Below, piece by piece: positions 33,005 to 42,485 of a DNA stretch of 64,000 nucleotides. Both the position numbers and the translations under genes were made by a program. Below the pieces are notes generated by a model, which saw only the letters and a program-made list of their open reading frames with translations, was not told the DNA's origin and searched no databases. This stretch comes from Chitinophagaceae bacterium (GTDB lineage: Bacteria > Bacteroidota > Bacteroidia > Cytophagales > Cytophagaceae), in contig JAQBNS010000097.1 in NCBI GenBank assembly GCA_028288405.1, forward strand, positions 1-64,000, written 5' to 3'. The stretch's first letter is position 1. Each line of letters begins with the position of its first letter.

Positions 33005-34018
33005 ATGAAGCAGCCTCTATATTTTATCGTCTTAGCCCTCGTCTTAGCCAGCAGTTGCAAAGAGAAGGCGAGCACTACAGAAAAACCGGTTAATCACAAA
33101 GCCGAAATCAAAGAACAAGGTCGTGTGATTGAATTTCCAAACGATACGGCAACACTTCATTTCTTTCAAACAGAAGAAATCAAAGTAGAAAACTTATCGG
33201 CAGAATTTACGGCACCGGCAAAAGTAGCAGCTACAATTATTAAATCAGAAGAAAATACATCTCGTAACCTGGTGCTGTTTGACAATCCTGATTTGACGGG
33301 TAATTATACCACTTTTATTCAGCATCAGATCAACATCAACCAGATTGCCAATGTCAACATCAAGCAGAAAAGAATAAACCTGGAGCGCTACAAAGACCTG
33401 GAGCGTAATGGCGCGGCGACAGGAAAAGACGTACTCGAAGCCCAAACAGACTTGGCGGCTGAAGAAACGAATTTACAAAACGAGAAAGCTGCCATCATCG
33501 AGCAGGAAGCCAAATTAAAACTGGCAGGTTTTGATCCACAGATCTTATTGAAAGCGAAAGCCGGAAACATCTGGATGATTTGCGACATACCGGAAAGTCA
33601 AATCAACAAAATGAAAATCGGAAGCACCTGCAAAGTACAGTTCTCCTCTCTTCCCGATGAAAGCTTTTCGGGTAAAATTGAAGATTTTGGAAACGTAGTC
33701 GACAACCTGACGCGGATGGTGAAGATGAGAATCAGCTTGCCCAATAGCAACAACCGTTTCAAAGCGGGTATGTTTGCTGTGGTGTCTTTTGGTGTCAGTG
33801 AAGGAGATTTGTTATCTGTACCGAATACTTCAATTGTTACGGTACAAGGAAAAAATTATGTCTTTGTTCAAACTTCCACTACTCAATTTGAACGGAGAGA
33901 AATCATCAGCGGCCAGCAGATCAATAACCGCATCATTATTTTCTCAGGATTGCATGTCGGCGACAAAGTCATTACAAAAGGCGCGATGCAATTGAAAGGC
34001 TTATCGTTTGGTTATTAA
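33005..34018 (+). CDS. czcB: RND efflux periplasmic adaptor lipoprotein (CzcB-like)
   Basis: The 337-residue protein is a lipoprotein (VLASSCKEK, cysteine near 19) of the membrane-fusion-protein family. A helical hairpin is visible at about 130-170 (RINLERYKDLERNGAATGKDV with NLQNEKAAIIEQEAKLK), then a beta-barrel region (IWMICDIPESQINKMKIG) and a membrane-proximal domain (GLHVGDKVITKGAMQL). It bridges the inner membrane pump and the outer channel. The start is two bases after the czcC stop. Confidence 0.87.
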   Translation: MKQPLYFIVLALVLASSCKEKASTTEKPVNHKAEIKEQGRVIEFPNDTATLHFFQTEEIKVENLSAEFTAPAKVAATIIKSEENTSRNLVLFDNPDLTGNYTTFIQHQININQIANVNIKQKRINLERYKDLERNGAATGKDVLEAQTDLAAEETNLQNEKAAIIEQEAKLKLAGFDPQILLKAKAGNIWMICDIPESQINKMKIGSTCKVQFSSLPDESFSGKIEDFGNVVDNLTRMVKMRISLPNSNNRFKAGMFAVVSFGVSEGDLLSVPNTSIVTVQGKNYVFVQTSTTQFERREIISGQQINNRIIIFSGLHVGDKVITKGAMQLKGLSFGY

Positions 34019-34048
34019 TTTCTGTACATCAGATAAATCGTTTAACAA

Positions 34049-37000
34049 GTGATTGGAACAATAATAACACTAGCCCTGAAAAACAGATGGATCGTCATCA
34101 GCGCCTCCGCAGCATTGATGATCATAGGATTCATTTGTTTTAAACTGATCAAAATAGAAGCATATCCTGATATTGCAGATACCAATGTGATTGTTATTGC
34201 CAATTACGAAGGACGTGCGGCGGAAGAAGTTGAACAACAAGTCACGGTGCCTTTGGAGCGCGCACTGAACAATGTACCGAATGTCATCTCCAGGAGGAGT
34301 CGTACTATTTTTGGATTGAGTGTCGTACAACTGAACTTTAAAGACGGTACGGATGACTACTTCGCCAGACAGCAAGTGAACGAACGGTTGGCGACCGCAG
34401 AATTGCCGGACGGCGTGACGCCGGAGATGGGTCCTCTCACAACTGCCGTAGGAGAAATTTTCCGTTATGTAGTGGTTGCTCCTCCTACCTATACACCGAT
34501 GCAATTGCGCGACTTACAAGATTGGGTGATTCGTCCTTATTTATTGCAAACACCAGGAGTAGCAGATATCATTACGTTTGGCGGACCGGTAAAACAATAC
34601 CACATTTTAACTTCTCCTGATAAGCTAAGAAAATATGGATTGACGTTACAGCAAGTCATTGCCTCTGTACAATCCAACAATTTAAATACCGGAGGAAATA
34701 TCATCGAACGAGGCGGACAGGGTTTTGCTGTACGCGGATTGGGAGCCATTAAAACCTCAGAAGATATACAGAATATCGTGTTGAGCAATGTACACGGATC
34801 ACCGATATACTTAAAGGATGTAGCCAGTGTGGAGGTTAATCCACCACAACCACAAGGAATTTTAGGTTATGCCATTCCGGCTGAAGACATTGATGTGAGT
34901 TCAGGTGTAGAAGGTGTAATTTCCATACGCAGAGGAGAAAATCCTACGGAAGTACTGAAGGCGATGGCACAGAAAATCACCGACCTGCAAACCAACGAAT
35001 TGCCTAAGGATGTCAAGTTACGCGTGATTTATGATCGTGGTACTTTGGTGAATTATACGTTGACTACTGTTTCACATACACTCTTCGAAGGCGTAAGCAT
35101 TGTGTTGATCATCCTCATTTTGTTTTTGGGAAATGTACGCAGTGCAATGGTGGTTGCTCTTACCATTCCATTCGCCTTACTATTTGCCTTTCTTCTCATG
35201 AAAATCAGCGGTATTCCGGCAAACCTTTTGTCATTGGGAGCCATTGATTTTGGTATCATTGTAGACGGCGCTTGTGTCATGGCGGCTCACTTGATTCATA
35301 AATTTAAACACCTTACGCCTTCTGAAAGACAAGAAGGTATTTTAACAGTAACAATGAATGCAGCAAGAGAAGTGGGTCGTGAAATATTTTTCTCTGTACT
35401 CATCATCATCCTTGCTTACCTTCCTATTCTTACCATGCAACGGGTAGAAGGTAAACTCTTTTCTCCAATGGCCCTTACATTGGCCTTTGCGGTGATTGGC
35501 TCCTTGATTTGTGCGTTGACATTAATTCCCGTATTGATTGCCATTATCTACCACAAAAAATTTGACAACCCACACGAAGCACAAGTTCCGGAAAGTAAGA
35601 AAACAGAATTGGTCCGCAAGTATTCACCACTCTTATGGATCGAGAGAAAATATGAAATATTGATTGCTAAAATCATTGCACATTATAAAGCCATTGTCCT
35701 ATCAGCCTTTGCGATTGTTTTTATCATGATGGCTTTTGGCGCAAAAATAGGAACAGAATTTTTACCAACGCTGGATGAAGGTTCTATTTTCATGCGTTCA
35801 TTCTTACCGGCAGGAACCAACATTACAGAGAACCAGAAAATAGCACCGAAGATACGTGAGATAGCAGCCCGCCATCCACAGATTGAAAGCATCATTACAC
35901 AAAGCGGCAGAAACGACGACGGTACAGATCCTTTTCCCTCAAACCGTACGGAAATCCTGATGATTCTTAAGGATTACAAAGGATGGGTAGAGGATACCTC
36001 GAAAGAAGAATTGATTCAGGTTTTACGCACAGAGTTTCAACGGGAATTACCAGGCGCTTATTTATCTTTCGGTCAACCCATCATTGATCAGGTAACGGAA
36101 ATTGTAAACGGTTCTGCTGCGGACCTTGCCATCAATATTGTGGGAGATGACTTGGTGTATATGCGCACCAAAGCAGACAGCATTGTCAATATTGTAAAGC
36201 AAATAGAAGGTTCGACTGCTACCGGTATGGAACAAGAAGGGCAACAAGACCAGTTGACCATTCAGATCAATCGTAAACAGGCGGCCCGTTATGGCATCAA
36301 TGTGGCCGATATACAAACCATGATTGAAGTGGCTATCGGTGGTAAGTACATTTCTACTTTATACAACCAGGCAAAACGGTACAATATTGTCGTACGGTTT
36401 TTCCCTGAAAACAGAAACAACATTGATGTTATTCGTTCTCTGCAGGTGCCGGCTCCAAACGGTGCGCTCATTCCGATGAGTCAGTTGGCGGATATAGAAT
36501 TTACTCCTGGCCAAACAAACATCTACAGAGCAGACGGAAAGAGACTACTCACGATACGTACCAACATCCGCGGCAGAGATCAAGGTAGTTTTGTGAAAGA
36601 AGCACAGAATAAAATTACCGCTCAGATCAAATTACCTCAAGGCTATACCATCAATTATGGTGGCCAGTTTGAAAACCTCGAACGCGCCAGTAAACAACTC
36701 ATGTTCGCTATTCCGCTGACTGTTTTGATCGTATTGTTTGTCTTGTTCTTATTATTTAAAAATGTGCGGTACGCACTCATGACATTTGCTTGTGTGTTCT
36801 TTGCCTTAGCCGGAGGTATCTCGTCTTTGTTGATGCGTGGTTATAATTTCAACGTGTCTGCCGGAGTGGGTTTTGTGTCTTTGTTCGGACTATCCGTAAT
36901 GGCAGGTGTGTTGCTCGTTAGCGCGATCAACCGGGAAAGAGAATTGTATCCTGAAGTTGATTTGTCTTTACTCATTACGAAAGCATCTTCTTCGCAATTG

Positions 37001-37213
37001 AGAGCCATCATGATGATGCTGATTGTCGCTATCATTGGATTGGTGCCTGCTGCTAAATCTTCTGGTATCGGTTCGGATGTACAAAGACCTTTAGCTACCG
37101 TTATTATAGGAGGTTTAACAACGACCTTATTATTTACACCACTCGTATTGCCTCCTTTGTATTTTTGGATAGAGAAGAAAAGAAAATTGAAAAAGGTGAA
37201 CAGTGAACAGTAA
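34049..37213 (+). CDS. czcA: Heavy-metal RND efflux pump (CzcA-like)
   Basis: The 1054-residue inner-membrane transporter starts at GTG with MIGTIITLALKNRW. It has the HME-RND layout with periplasmic loops between TM1-2 and TM7-8. The TM4 motif is GAIDFGIIVDGACVMAAHL: aspartates D400 and D406 match CzcA D402 and D408, which favours divalent Co/Zn/Cd or Ni over monovalent Cu/Ag. However, the glutamate equivalent to E415 is alanine (A413). The last codons and the stop lie inside a seven-base-period element. It is co-transcribed with czcC and czcB. Confidence 0.92.
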   Translation: MIGTIITLALKNRWIVISASAALMIIGFICFKLIKIEAYPDIADTNVIVIANYEGRAAEEVEQQVTVPLERALNNVPNVISRRSRTIFGLSVVQLNFKDGTDDYFARQQVNERLATAELPDGVTPEMGPLTTAVGEIFRYVVVAPPTYTPMQLRDLQDWVIRPYLLQTPGVADIITFGGPVKQYHILTSPDKLRKYGLTLQQVIASVQSNNLNTGGNIIERGGQGFAVRGLGAIKTSEDIQNIVLSNVHGSPIYLKDVASVEVNPPQPQGILGYAIPAEDIDVSSGVEGVISIRRGENPTEVLKAMAQKITDLQTNELPKDVKLRVIYDRGTLVNYTLTTVSHTLFEGVSIVLIILILFLGNVRSAMVVALTIPFALLFAFLLMKISGIPANLLSLGAIDFGIIVDGACVMAAHLIHKFKHLTPSERQEGILTVTMNAAREVGREIFFSVLIIILAYLPILTMQRVEGKLFSPMALTLAFAVIGSLICALTLIPVLIAIIYHKKFDNPHEAQVPESKKTELVRKYSPLLWIERKYEILIAKIIAHYKAIVLSAFAIVFIMMAFGAKIGTEFLPTLDEGSIFMRSFLPAGTNITENQKIAPKIREIAARHPQIESIITQSGRNDDGTDPFPSNRTEILMILKDYKGWVEDTSKEELIQVLRTEFQRELPGAYLSFGQPIIDQVTEIVNGSAADLAINIVGDDLVYMRTKADSIVNIVKQIEGSTATGMEQEGQQDQLTIQINRKQAARYGINVADIQTMIEVAIGGKYISTLYNQAKRYNIVVRFFPENRNNIDVIRSLQVPAPNGALIPMSQLADIEFTPGQTNIYRADGKRLLTIRTNIRGRDQGSFVKEAQNKITAQIKLPQGYTINYGGQFENLERASKQLMFAIPLTVLIVLFVLFLLFKNVRYALMTFACVFFALAGGISSLLMRGYNFNVSAGVGFVSLFGLSVMAGVLLVSAINRERELYPEVDLSLLITKASSSQLRAIMMMLIVAIIGLVPAAKSSGIGSDVQRPLATVIIGGLTTTLLFTPLVLPPLYFWIEKKRKLKKVNSEQ

Positions 37214-37315
37214 ACGGAGAACTGCTTACTGCTCACACAAACCATAATACCTCCGCAGGCGTATATACAATGCAGGTAAGACATACTTACTACTGTTCAC
37301 CGTTAACTGCTCACC
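37196..37315. repeat. 7-bp-period inverted element at the czcA 3' end
   Basis: Six heptamers from 37196 (GTGAACA, GTGAACA, GTAAACG, GAGAACT, GCTTACT, GCTCACA) are followed after about 48 bases by CTTACTA, CTGTTCA, CCGTTAA, CTGCTCA at 37286-37313, roughly the reverse complement. The left arm codes the last residues and stop of czcA; the right arm ends five bases before the next ATG. Confidence 0.75.
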
Positions 37316-37319
37316 ATCC

Positions 37320-37814
37320 ATGCGCACAAGACTGTCTAACTCAAACCTGTTCCAGAAAATGTCCGACCGTCTGTTGGCATTTCTGCAACAAGGCATAAGC
37401 CCTGAAAAGATGGCTTTAGCCCTGGCCATTGGCATCGCGATCGGTATCATGCCTTTACTGGGAGCGACAACTTTGCTTTGTACCTTGCTTGCTTTTTGGT
37501 TAAGATTGAACATGGCTTTTTTGCAATTGGTCAACTATATCGTTTATCCCATACAATTGTTATTATACATTCCTTTTCTAAGAATCGGTGCCGGGCTTTT
37601 TTCGCAAGAGAGATTTAATTATTCACTGGAAGACATTACAAATATGCTGGCGAATGATCCAATGGGTACGATCGGCAAATTTTTTATTGTTAATCTATGC
37701 GGATTGCTCTTATGGCTGATCCTTGCTCCTGTTTTATTTGGGCTGAGTTATTTTATTGGACGTATAGTGTTCCGGTCCATGGCAAAACAGTTTTCAACCG
37801 AACAGAAAGATTAA
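37320..37814 (+). CDS. DUF2062 membrane protein
   Basis: The 164-residue protein has about three membrane segments (ALALAIGIAIGIMPLLGATTLLC, VNYIVYPIQLLLYIPFLRIGA, FFIVNLCGLLLWLILAPVLF) and the DUF2062 pattern GISPEKMALALAIGIAIGI with NxxxxPxQ. The role is unknown; similar proteins are sometimes fused to glycosyltransferases. The ATG lies directly behind the seven-base-period element. Confidence 0.83.
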   Translation: MRTRLSNSNLFQKMSDRLLAFLQQGISPEKMALALAIGIAIGIMPLLGATTLLCTLLAFWLRLNMAFLQLVNYIVYPIQLLLYIPFLRIGAGLFSQERFNYSLEDITNMLANDPMGTIGKFFIVNLCGLLLWLILAPVLFGLSYFIGRIVFRSMAKQFSTEQKD

Positions 37815-37887
37815 GAAGTCAATTTTTTTTAGCAACTTGTTTTCTGAATCATCTTTTAATATTATCCTTTTAAAGGGGTACTGATTT

Positions 37888-39336
37888 ATGAATCGTTTGA
37901 AAAAATACCTTCCTTATATTTTTGCTGCGTTCTTGTTATTGGACGTTGTCTATTCTTTTCATCAACACACACAAGTAGAGTTAGACGGAGACATGGCCAG
38001 CGTAGCGTTGCCTTCACCGAGTTACCGTAAAGTACTGGAAGATCCTTTTGGGTTAAGCGTCATCTTCAACCATGAAAATTATGCGGCCCCCAATCGTTTT
38101 TTCGCACATTTTTCCATGTCTGCTTATTTCAAAACGACCCCAACACTTTTCAGATCCATCAGTACACCGATAGACAGTGTTTACCTGGCGGCGGCAGCCG
38201 CTAAAACAATGATTCAAGTAGCACTGATTTACTTGCTCGCTTTATATATTTCAAGACAAGTCAACATCGCAAATAAGAAATGGTTACTCGCTGCTGTGTT
38301 GATGACGCCTTTATTTCAAACAGCAGGGTACAATGGCTTGATGGGTATCATCGACAAATCGGTGGACTATACTTTTTTCTATGCCTTGTCCATGATTCCT
38401 TTGTTGTTATTCTTTTATCCTTTCTATACTTCATTGTACGAGGAGAAACCGTTTGACAAATCCTGGTCGGATAAACTGGGCCTCATCTTTTTATCGGTGC
38501 TTCTTGCCTTCAATGGTCCCTTGGTGCCAGGTGTGGTGATCATTGCATGCACGATGATTACCGTAGGGCTTTTTATAAAGTATTATAAAAAAGAATCTAC
38601 CGGAACACGGATTCAAAAAACGATAGCGTCTATTATTCAATTGAAAGGTCCTGTGTTAGCCTTTTTGTTTTTCGTAGGTATCCTGTGTTTGTACTCTTTA
38701 TATTTGGGCACACACAATTTGGAAAACGATGGATCAATACCAATTCTACAGCGTTATGCCAGAGTGCCTTTTGGATTGCTGGAAGTGTTTACACAAAAAA
38801 TTGGCATGCCGCTCATTCTGATAACACTTGCTGTCAATTTATTCCTCATTAAAAAATACCATCCACAAGAAGCGGAAGCGAAGAAGATGATCCAATTGTT
38901 CAAAGGATTGTTGTTGTTCTGCATTCTATATTTACTGATTCTTCCGCTGGGAGGCTACCGCGCCTACAGGCCGGACATCGTAAGACGGGATACAATTCTT
39001 CCCGTGACCTTGTGCTTATTTTTCATGTTTGGCTATTCCTCTTATTACATCATTCAACACATTCTGTTTACTCAGAAGAAATTCTATTACGGATTTATAA
39101 CCGCCATCTTGCTCATCTTCACTATCGCAGATGCCCCAATCCATGCAGACAATGCGTGTGAGAAAACTGCGTTGCAAGCCATTGCCGATTCACCGGAAGA
39201 AGTGGTAGAGCTCCATACAGACTGCAAAGTCATGGCTTGGGACAAGATGACTGATCCTGAACAGTCAAGAGCAAACGGAGAGATGTTATACCTTTGGGGA
39301 ATTACAGACAAGCCCAAGCTGTATTATCAAAAATAG
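37888..39336 (+). CDS. Polytopic membrane protein of unknown function
   Basis: The 482-residue protein has about ten membrane spans. An initial span (YLPYIFAAFLLLDVVYSF) is followed by a periplasmic segment with HTQVELDGDMASVALP and NRFFAHFSM, an arrangement like GT-C glycosyltransferases with an acidic residue soon after TM1, but no family motif is certain. The C-terminal 60 residues are soluble with two cysteines (NACEKT, HTDCKVM). It converges on a GT39-type gene. Confidence 0.6.
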   Translation: MNRLKKYLPYIFAAFLLLDVVYSFHQHTQVELDGDMASVALPSPSYRKVLEDPFGLSVIFNHENYAAPNRFFAHFSMSAYFKTTPTLFRSISTPIDSVYLAAAAAKTMIQVALIYLLALYISRQVNIANKKWLLAAVLMTPLFQTAGYNGLMGIIDKSVDYTFFYALSMIPLLLFFYPFYTSLYEEKPFDKSWSDKLGLIFLSVLLAFNGPLVPGVVIIACTMITVGLFIKYYKKESTGTRIQKTIASIIQLKGPVLAFLFFVGILCLYSLYLGTHNLENDGSIPILQRYARVPFGLLEVFTQKIGMPLILITLAVNLFLIKKYHPQEAEAKKMIQLFKGLLLFCILYLLILPLGGYRAYRPDIVRRDTILPVTLCLFFMFGYSSYYIIQHILFTQKKFYYGFITAILLIFTIADAPIHADNACEKTALQAIADSPEEVVELHTDCKVMAWDKMTDPEQSRANGEMLYLWGITDKPKLYYQK

Positions 39337-39352
39337 TAGTTGTAATTATTAT

Positions 39353-39411
39353 AACTAACAACTAACAACTAACAACTAACAACTAACAACTAACAACTAA
39401 CAACTAACAAC
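39353..39411. repeat. 8.4 tandem copies of AACTAAC
   Basis: Eight exact heptamers plus three bases, preceded by AATTATTAT as at 24434, fill the whole space between two convergent genes; the array ends two bases before the stop of the minus-strand gene. Confidence 0.95.
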
Positions 39412-39413
39412 GG

Positions 39414-40898
39414 TTACTTTTTCAGCTTATATATTTCAAGATCTGTCCCTTCGTACTTAAGGCGTTCCGCAAGATAAGGCTTAGCAAATTCAGGCATAGG
39501 ATTTCTTTTGTCCCAAATCAGGTAGGTAGAATTTTTACGGATTTTCTTTTTCAACCATCGTTCAGAAAATTCACGCGGCCATCTGAATGTAGATCCTTTC
39601 GTGTGGGTGAAATAATGGTAAATGGTCCAAGAGTAATCCGGTCCTACAATGCACAAGGCATCGTCCGGAATTAAATCATCAATGGCCTGCCTTTGTTCTT
39701 TGTTGTAAAAATCTTTAGGCAGCGATTTGTTTTCGTTTACAAAATTATGAAATGTTCCTGCGAAAGCGACGATGGGCAAACTGATAAGAATAAGTAATAT
39801 GAGTAGCCGTTTTCCTTTATTCAACAGCAATTCATAACCTTTAGCCGCTACAATAAACAATGCAGGTAAATAAGGAAACATGTAATACATGTGTTCTTCC
39901 ATTTGATGCAGTTCGATGATGTGATAAGCAAAGAGCCCTGCGGCCCAGACGCCAAACATCCATCCGATTTCTTTGTTGGTTAAATTTCCCCTTACAAGCC
40001 AATAGAGCGCCACAAAAAAAGGAATAAGATTGGGAATACTGATGAGCTGTTCTGTAAAGTGCGTGTAAATATTTTTAGATAAAATGTCCAGTGCTTTGGC
40101 AAAGCTTTTGGCCGGTTTGAAAGATATTCCAAAATCTTTTAGGCCGGAGACATCAATCATATAAAGGGCGTAGTCATACCAGGCCAGAGACAAGCCTGTC
40201 ACAAGTAATCCGAACAAGACCAACAACGTCAAATCCAAAAGCGAATATTTTTTCTGGAGAAAGGAAGAAACAACAACTACTGCGATGGGGAAACCAATCG
40301 CCAGGTATTGCAGTTTCGTCATACCTGCCAACGTGAGGAAAAGTAAACTGAATAAAAGTAAGTGATACTTTTTATGCTCGTTCCATACCAAAAAATAATA
40401 GAAGCCTGCGATAGAAGTGGAAAGTGCAACCACATCAGGTAATGCGGTGATGGAATGGTAATATAAAATCGGACTAAAGGTAAAGGCCCATGTTCCACAA
40501 AAGGCAACCGTGTTATTTTTAAACAAAAAGAATAAGAGCGCATAGAAATACCATATACCTAAGGCGAAGTATAAAAAAGCGACCACGCGATTAAAGCCTT
40601 CGTGATACCCGAATACTTTACTGATCAATGCAACGGTATATTCAAAAGAGGGAAAAGGCATACCCGTTACGCCATCACTTTTACCCCGGTTGTCTATACG
40701 AGGTCTCAGAATGTTCATGCTTTCTTCCGCAAAATTACGTGCTACGGTAGAAGTATGACATTGTCTCCACACATGATTTCCCTTAGGAGGAAGATTCAAA
40801 AAGAAAATATGGGTAAAGGTGTAGAATAAGAAAACTACGAGAAGGCCTTTTCGTTTATTAGCAAAGATCCCGAATAAGTAGTCCATTGATGTAGGCAA
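39414..40898 (-). CDS. GT39-family (ArnT/PMT-like) glycosyltransferase
   Basis: The 494-residue protein has about ten membrane spans and the opening of dolichyl-phosphate-mannose-type GT-C enzymes: after TM1, a loop with GNHVWRQCHTSTVARNF, acidic and arginine-bearing, then TM segments and a C-terminal soluble domain (about 400-494, DALCIVGPDYSWTIYHYF). It probably transfers a sugar from a lipid carrier to an envelope acceptor. The start at 40886 (MDYLF) is equally possible. It converges with the 37888 gene. Confidence 0.75.
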   Translation of the reverse strand: MPTSMDYLFGIFANKRKGLLVVFLFYTFTHIFFLNLPPKGNHVWRQCHTSTVARNFAEESMNILRPRIDNRGKSDGVTGMPFPSFEYTVALISKVFGYHEGFNRVVAFLYFALGIWYFYALLFFLFKNNTVAFCGTWAFTFSPILYYHSITALPDVVALSTSIAGFYYFLVWNEHKKYHLLLFSLLFLTLAGMTKLQYLAIGFPIAVVVVSSFLQKKYSLLDLTLLVLFGLLVTGLSLAWYDYALYMIDVSGLKDFGISFKPAKSFAKALDILSKNIYTHFTEQLISIPNLIPFFVALYWLVRGNLTNKEIGWMFGVWAAGLFAYHIIELHQMEEHMYYMFPYLPALFIVAAKGYELLLNKGKRLLILLILISLPIVAFAGTFHNFVNENKSLPKDFYNKEQRQAIDDLIPDDALCIVGPDYSWTIYHYFTHTKGSTFRWPREFSERWLKKKIRKNSTYLIWDKRNPMPEFAKPYLAERLKYEGTDLEIYKLKK

Positions 40899-40957
40899 AA
40901 TAAAATGTTACAAGTTATAAACTTAACACCATTCGGCTGATTAATAAACTTTTTCAA

Positions 40958-41596
40958 TCAAAACTTGAAAGCTATGCCGGTGGAAATTTCTACTCCTGTG
41001 GCATTGAAACGTAGCTTACCGTCTTCCAGGTTTACTGTTCCGTTAGGACTCTTGTATTCACCGGCCGAGAAACCATAAGCACTGAAAGCAAGGTCTGCAA
41101 ATAAACCAACGTGTGTACTGATGTAGGTACGCATACCAAAAGAAGGTTTTATGTAAGCTCCACCGAGTCTCCAACTGTATTCACCGTCTGGTTTTTCTTC
41201 GCGGTGCTGCAAAGAAGCAAATCCAAATCCAAGTCTGCCGTATAGTTCGATGCGATCTCTTGTAAAGAAATGGTAGGCACCGAACACCCCTAAGGAAAAG
41301 GAACTGGTTTTTTTATTCGTAGAATCGTTAGCATAAAAAGCAGGTGCCATCTGAAGACCGGCGCCCCATTTATTACTGATGGCGTATTCCGCTGTAATGG
41401 GCACAATCAAAGAAGCGGCTCCTCCGTCGTCGTTGGTGCGTTCTCCTGTGGAAGTATTTACATATTCTGAGTGTGTGCCGTAAAGACCGAGGCCTATTCC
41501 TGCATTGATAATGATGTCATTTTTTTGAAAGGCTTGCGCATAAAGGCTTGATGCAGGCAGGCAGAGTGCAAAAAGTAGTAAACCGATGTTTTTCAT
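40958..41596 (-). CDS. Outer-membrane beta-barrel protein
   Basis: The 212-residue protein has a signal peptide (LLLFALCLPASSLYAQ) and a barrel of about eight strands (WGAGLQMAPAFYAND, SSFSLGVFGAYHFF, IELYGRLGFGFASLQH, GLFADLAFSAYGFSAGEY) ending in GIAFKF, a C-terminal phenylalanine as recognised by the BAM complex. It shares strand order and the RxxIELYxRL segment with the 41695 product, so they are paralogues. The function is unknown. Confidence 0.8.
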   Translation of the reverse strand: MKNIGLLLFALCLPASSLYAQAFQKNDIIINAGIGLGLYGTHSEYVNTSTGERTNDDGGAASLIVPITAEYAISNKWGAGLQMAPAFYANDSTNKKTSSFSLGVFGAYHFFTRDRIELYGRLGFGFASLQHREEKPDGEYSWRLGGAYIKPSFGMRTYISTHVGLFADLAFSAYGFSAGEYKSPNGTVNLEDGKLRFNATGVEISTGIAFKF

Positions 41597-41643
41597 AAGA
41601 GATCAATAACAATGAAGATAATTAATTCTTAAGAACAAGCAAT

Positions 41644-41675
41644 AAAAAAGCCACACCCTATGAGGCATGGCTTTA
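41644..41675 (-). terminator. Terminator of the 41695 gene (minus strand)
   Basis: AAAGCCA and TGGCTTT pair around a 14-base loop; on the minus strand the stem is followed by a T-run. Confidence 0.6.
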
Positions 41676-41694
41676 TAATCGGTAAAGAGTTGAT

Positions 41695-42405
41695 TTAGAA
41701 TTTTACAGCAAGCCCAGCAGTGAGTTCTCCGTTAAAGAGCACATAATGAAATCTTTTATTAATATCATAAGTGCCCTTATCGGTTTCTACCTGACTGGTG
41801 TTATAAGAATATACTCCGATGCCGAAATCTGCAAACATTCCAAGGTGTTTCGTAAAGTACAATCTCATACCGAAAGAGGGTTTAGCATAACCACCTGTGG
41901 GTTTAAAGGTAAATGAATTGTTAGTATTAGGTACATAGGAGTCTGTAGCATCATAACCCTGACTTTCATCTTCTCCTTCCGTATAACTTAGTTGACTGTA
42001 ACCGACAATTAAACGGGTGTATAATTCTATCTTCTCGCGTCTGGCAAAGTGAAACGCACCGAAAATTCCGAAGTTGTTATTGGTGGATTTATTCGAGTAA
42101 GAATTTACATAACTACCGTGTTGGTAGGCTACACCTAGTCCAAATTTATTGCTGATGGCATATTCAGCTGTTACTGGAAATATGCCGGCAACAGAGTAGT
42201 GAACTCTGAAATCAAGCGAATAGTCATTTCCATAACTATAGAAATTGTTCACCGTATAGTTTTGATAACTGTAGCCAAAGCCTACTCCAAATCCACCGTT
42301 AATAATAAAATTGTTTCTTTTGAATGCAGTTTCCGATTGAGCAAAACTGGTGGAATAATTGAAAAACAAGAGCAAAAGGCTCAGGACCAAAATAATTTTT
42401 TTCAT
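41695..42405 (-). CDS. Outer-membrane beta-barrel protein, paralogue of the 40958 gene
   Basis: The 236-residue protein has a signal peptide (ILVLSLLLLFFNYSTSFAQ), then strands such as NNFIINGGFGVGFGYSYQNY, FPVTAEYAISNKFGLGVAY, FGIFGAFHFARREKIELYTRL and GMFADFGIGVYSYN, and ends GLAVKF. The shared AEYAISNK and IELY segments show it is a duplicate of the neighbouring gene. There is a terminator between the two, so they are transcribed separately. Confidence 0.8.
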   Translation of the reverse strand: MKKIILVLSLLLLFFNYSTSFAQSETAFKRNNFIINGGFGVGFGYSYQNYTVNNFYSYGNDYSLDFRVHYSVAGIFPVTAEYAISNKFGLGVAYQHGSYVNSYSNKSTNNNFGIFGAFHFARREKIELYTRLIVGYSQLSYTEGEDESQGYDATDSYVPNTNNSFTFKPTGGYAKPSFGMRLYFTKHLGMFADFGIGVYSYNTSQVETDKGTYDINKRFHYVLFNGELTAGLAVKF

Positions 42406-42435
42406 GAGTAAATGGGAAATTGAAAAGTGAGGAAT

Positions 42436-42477
42436 AAAAAAAAAGAAAAAACCCCATCCGACTATGGCGGATGGGAT
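42436..42477 (-). terminator. Terminator of slyD (minus strand)
   Basis: CCCATCCG (42453-42460) and CGGATGGG (42468-42475) form an eight-bp GC-rich stem; on the minus strand it is followed by a run of thymines interrupted once. Confidence 0.8.
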
Positions 42478-42485
42478 AGATACTA

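Noticed and set aside
39353-39411. AACTAAC array as a CRISPR array or telomere-like end
   Set aside because: The units are only seven bases with no spacers, and the array is between two intact genes, not at a replicon end.
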